A stretch of 64,000 nucleotides of DNA from Cryomorphaceae bacterium 1068 (lineage in GTDB: Bacteria; Bacteroidota; Bacteroidia; Flavobacteriales_D; Cryomorphaceae), in NCBI GenBank assembly GCA_027214385.1, contig JAPVXR010000014.1, positions 1 to 64,000 on the forward strand, in the 5' to 3' direction. Below the pieces are notes generated by a model. It was given only the letters and a program-made list of their open reading frames with translations. It ran no database searches and had not been told where the DNA came from. Shown here in pieces: positions 63,301 through 64,000 of this stretch (its first letter is position 1; each line of letters starts with the position of its first letter). A program made the position numbers and the translations under genes.

Positions 63301-63474
63301 AGTTAGTGAAGCTAAACCTTCACTAAGATCAACCTCTATTAAGGCATATCCATCTTCACCCGAAGCTTCATGCGTGTAATAGAGTTTGTAGTTTGTGCAT
63401 TCTTGCGCAAATGCTGTGCTTCCTAAAAAGAAAGCAATCAACACTGCAATTGGTTGTCGTAAGCATTTTATCAT
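60373..63474 (-). CDS. Four-repeat propeller-like T9SS surface protein, about 1,033 aa
   Basis: Signal peptide (MIKCLRQPIAVLIAFFLGSTAFAQ), then four tandem units of about 235 residues, each opening with C-x2-Y/F-x-L/I-Y-Y/F (ECTNYKLYYTHEASG, CDDFSIFYANHGPG, VCLEYAVYLINNPEQG, ECDDFRYFYIADNTPG) and ending with GD(F/L/M)A(G/S)GC. Within each unit several propeller-like strand motifs repeat (LYVGDDSDNKIYAVD, DGLVYVGDASDNEIWTVD). The last 80 residues are a T9SS type A sorting domain (NTYPNPTKGTSNINFEVM ... LPDGVYIYKLTTKQGVVTKKLMINKN). A secreted, surface-displayed protein is predicted. ATG 63474 is the start; an upstream ATG (63519) adds no signal. Downstream terminator is strong. Confidence 0.88.
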   Translation of the reverse strand: MIKCLRQPIAVLIAFFLGSTAFAQECTNYKLYYTHEASGEDGYALIEVDLSEGLASLTTLEENIGEAHIALSPDGGSIYVLGTDLRVYDVASGTMSESISIQTADGASLSGFPSAVCDANGVLYGGHSGTDQVYTIALDGTATAFGPSVDVNGGDLIFAGEDLWTINRGTNVFTKVLTGENFSVAVNEINGAATLGNGNVIVADGNGQGLFKEIDLSDASVVAEYESGLPLFNGDFAGGCLDNNPDGSACDDFSIFYANHGPGVSGTDIYNVDLGSGVADLSFEFNLPYEAHIAYQEDAALVLFVNANGNFVDFYDPATGTIESQLSLANGINTLYAVVYNANDEKLYVGDDSDNKIYAVDLTDGSYEFVADAPIHGGDLILIDNELYVATRAGDELRKVVGSSTEFVQNIPADVNGACADANNNILLANFMSDVFTVVDTDGNEVETYDLMLEGESFTAKNGDLAGGCNDNDGEVVCLEYAVYLINNPEQGGSTLYKVNIAGGSATLEVEAEFEHGAHIALGNEGQIYVVAAVQGKYSVYDPSSNTLSAPIQITFNGAPVNGTPQAVVDPSTGDLYVASVVDEAVYQVNPATGEAALFALTEVSGGDLVFTQDGDLWITNRFNDVFLNLTDGVSSFEPGLANINGAAVLEDGTIIVSNAGSSELNLIDPSTGMLMETSYGIDIVLENGDMAAGCVGGFTVIEECDDFRYFYIADNTPGFTQGTVFEGEVSDGEFVLTQLFETGLVAHLAVNTDNGTFYVVNGSVLRTYSYGGAQINEVSTSSIGNVTAAVFNPADGLVYVGDASDNEIWTVDAVSGDANLVAEDVPVQGGDLFLDELGKLYLIERNNNGPSKLYKIEDGAAVEVADLINSVNGGARNADGGLIVAEGDNSNSFYLYDIDGGNETMLAAVLDGNAFPVVDGDMASGCFDNTEIFEPQEAIVVAENVPALFNTYPNPTKGTSNINFEVMQDGFTSIELVDLNGRTQQVVFSQEAFAGQEYSLQIQANDLPDGVYIYKLTTKQGVVTKKLMINKN

Positions 63475-63636
63475 AGCAAAATTTATTTTGTTAAGATGCA
63501 AAGGTGAGGTACAAAACAAGCAAAGTCAAATATTAAACTGTTAAATTCTTCAATTCGTCGAAAAAATGTAACCTTTTCCAAAATTCGAATGCGGTGCTGA
63601 TTGATTATATTCGACGTTCCATAAAAAACATAAGTG

Positions 63637-64000
63637 ATGATAACACCAATTATAATAGTCGTACTACTCGTATTACTTCTTCTTGGAGTATTTACGGTAA
63701 AGCAGCAAAGCGCTGCCTTAGTAGAAAGATTCGGAAGATTTCAAAGTGTCAGAAATTCAGGGTTTCAACTCCGTATACCCTTTGTAGACCGAATAGCTGG
63801 GAGAGTTAGCCTTAGGATTCAACAACTTGATGTAAATGTGGAGACGAAAACGAAAGACGATGTTTTTGTAAAGATGAAAGTCTCTGTGCAGTACTTGGTG
63901 CTGAAGGAAAAAATCTATGATGCGTTTTACAGACTCCAAAATCCGAATGATCAAATTACTTCATATGTTTTTGATACGGTTAGAGCAGAGGTACCTAAAT
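63637..64000 (+). CDS. SPFH/band-7 domain protein (3' end outside the window)
   Basis: The frame starts at ATG 63637 (a GTG precedes it) with a hydrophobic helix (MITPIIIVVLLVLLLLGVFTV) followed by ALVERFGRFQSVRNSGFQLRIPFVDR and a SPFH core VSLRIQQLDVNVETKTKDDVFVKMKVSVQY. The open frame continues to the window end. These are the usual features of stomatin/HflK-type membrane scaffolds. The C-terminal coiled coil is missing here because the gene runs out of the window. Confidence 0.88.
   Translation, partial: MITPIIIVVLLVLLLLGVFTVKQQSAALVERFGRFQSVRNSGFQLRIPFVDRIAGRVSLRIQQLDVNVETKTKDDVFVKMKVSVQYLVLKEKIYDAFYRLQNPNDQITSYVFDTVRAEVPK

Overview
The window looks like a chromosomal segment of a Bacteroidota bacterium, most likely a marine-type Flavobacteriales or Cryomorphaceae-like lineage. 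Evidence is the large number of secreted proteins with C-terminal type IX secretion (T9SS) sorting tails, a lipoprotein-type TamA next to a 1,650-residue TamB, a TPR/coiled-coil/HTH membrane regulator, a two-component-type propeller protein, weak Shine-Dalgarno signals, and TAnnTTTG (-7) promoter boxes close to start codons. I see no rRNA, tRNA, CRISPR array, insertion sequence or prophage. The species is not identifiable by eye.

Layout. 1-8.6 kb: the 3' part of a fasciclin-repeat T9SS protein, two lipoproteins, a class II glutamine amidotransferase (EgtC/DUG3-like), a TPR-HTH regulator diverging from an FkbM-like methyltransferase, and two small membrane proteins. 8.6-18 kb: a propeller-sensor adenylate cyclase, a TMEM175-like channel with a universal stress protein, an HD hydrolase with an RluA-type pseudouridine synthase, a 7TM-AraC regulator and an SBBP-repeat T9SS protein. 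18-23 kb: CIA30-like protein, MscL, and an acidic T9SS protein divergent from a histidine kinase/response regulator pair; the shared intergenic region carries three GGTTAA repeats. 23-31.7 kb: a trehalose-6-phosphate synthase/phosphatase fusion convergent with a GH15 enzyme, a Gre-like protein with OsmC, a small beta-barrel-like protein, a subtilase with a long insertion, and a T9SS protein.

31.7-40.5 kb: an ergothioneine-type operon (egtB, egtD, DUF427 gene); a minus-strand group with CCA-adding enzyme, a degenerate YrdC-like protein, a GT9 glycosyltransferase and DapD; a secreted alpha/beta hydrolase; and ruvX-clpP. 40.5-49.9 kb: TamA/TamB envelope assembly pair, a GT-C-like membrane protein and a LOG-family protein. 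50-56.4 kb: PEP carboxylase, an SF2 helicase overlapping in operon with uracil-DNA glycosylase, a 35-residue single-span microprotein, a zinc-ribbon protein and a BASS-family transporter. 56.4-64 kb: a candidate structured RNA upstream of the transporter, a CPXCG zinc protein divergent from a two-gene uncharacterised module (QREY small protein plus a DUF6745-like protein), TypA/BipA, a four-repeat T9SS propeller protein, and the 5' part of an SPFH protein.

The most interesting candidates for new biology are the structured RNA with its own promoter and terminator at about 56385-56577, the QREY/DUF6745-like two-gene module at 56989-58462, the phased operator between the kinase operon and the T9SS gene at 20576-20678, and the ergothioneine operon with its conserved-looking DUF427 third gene.
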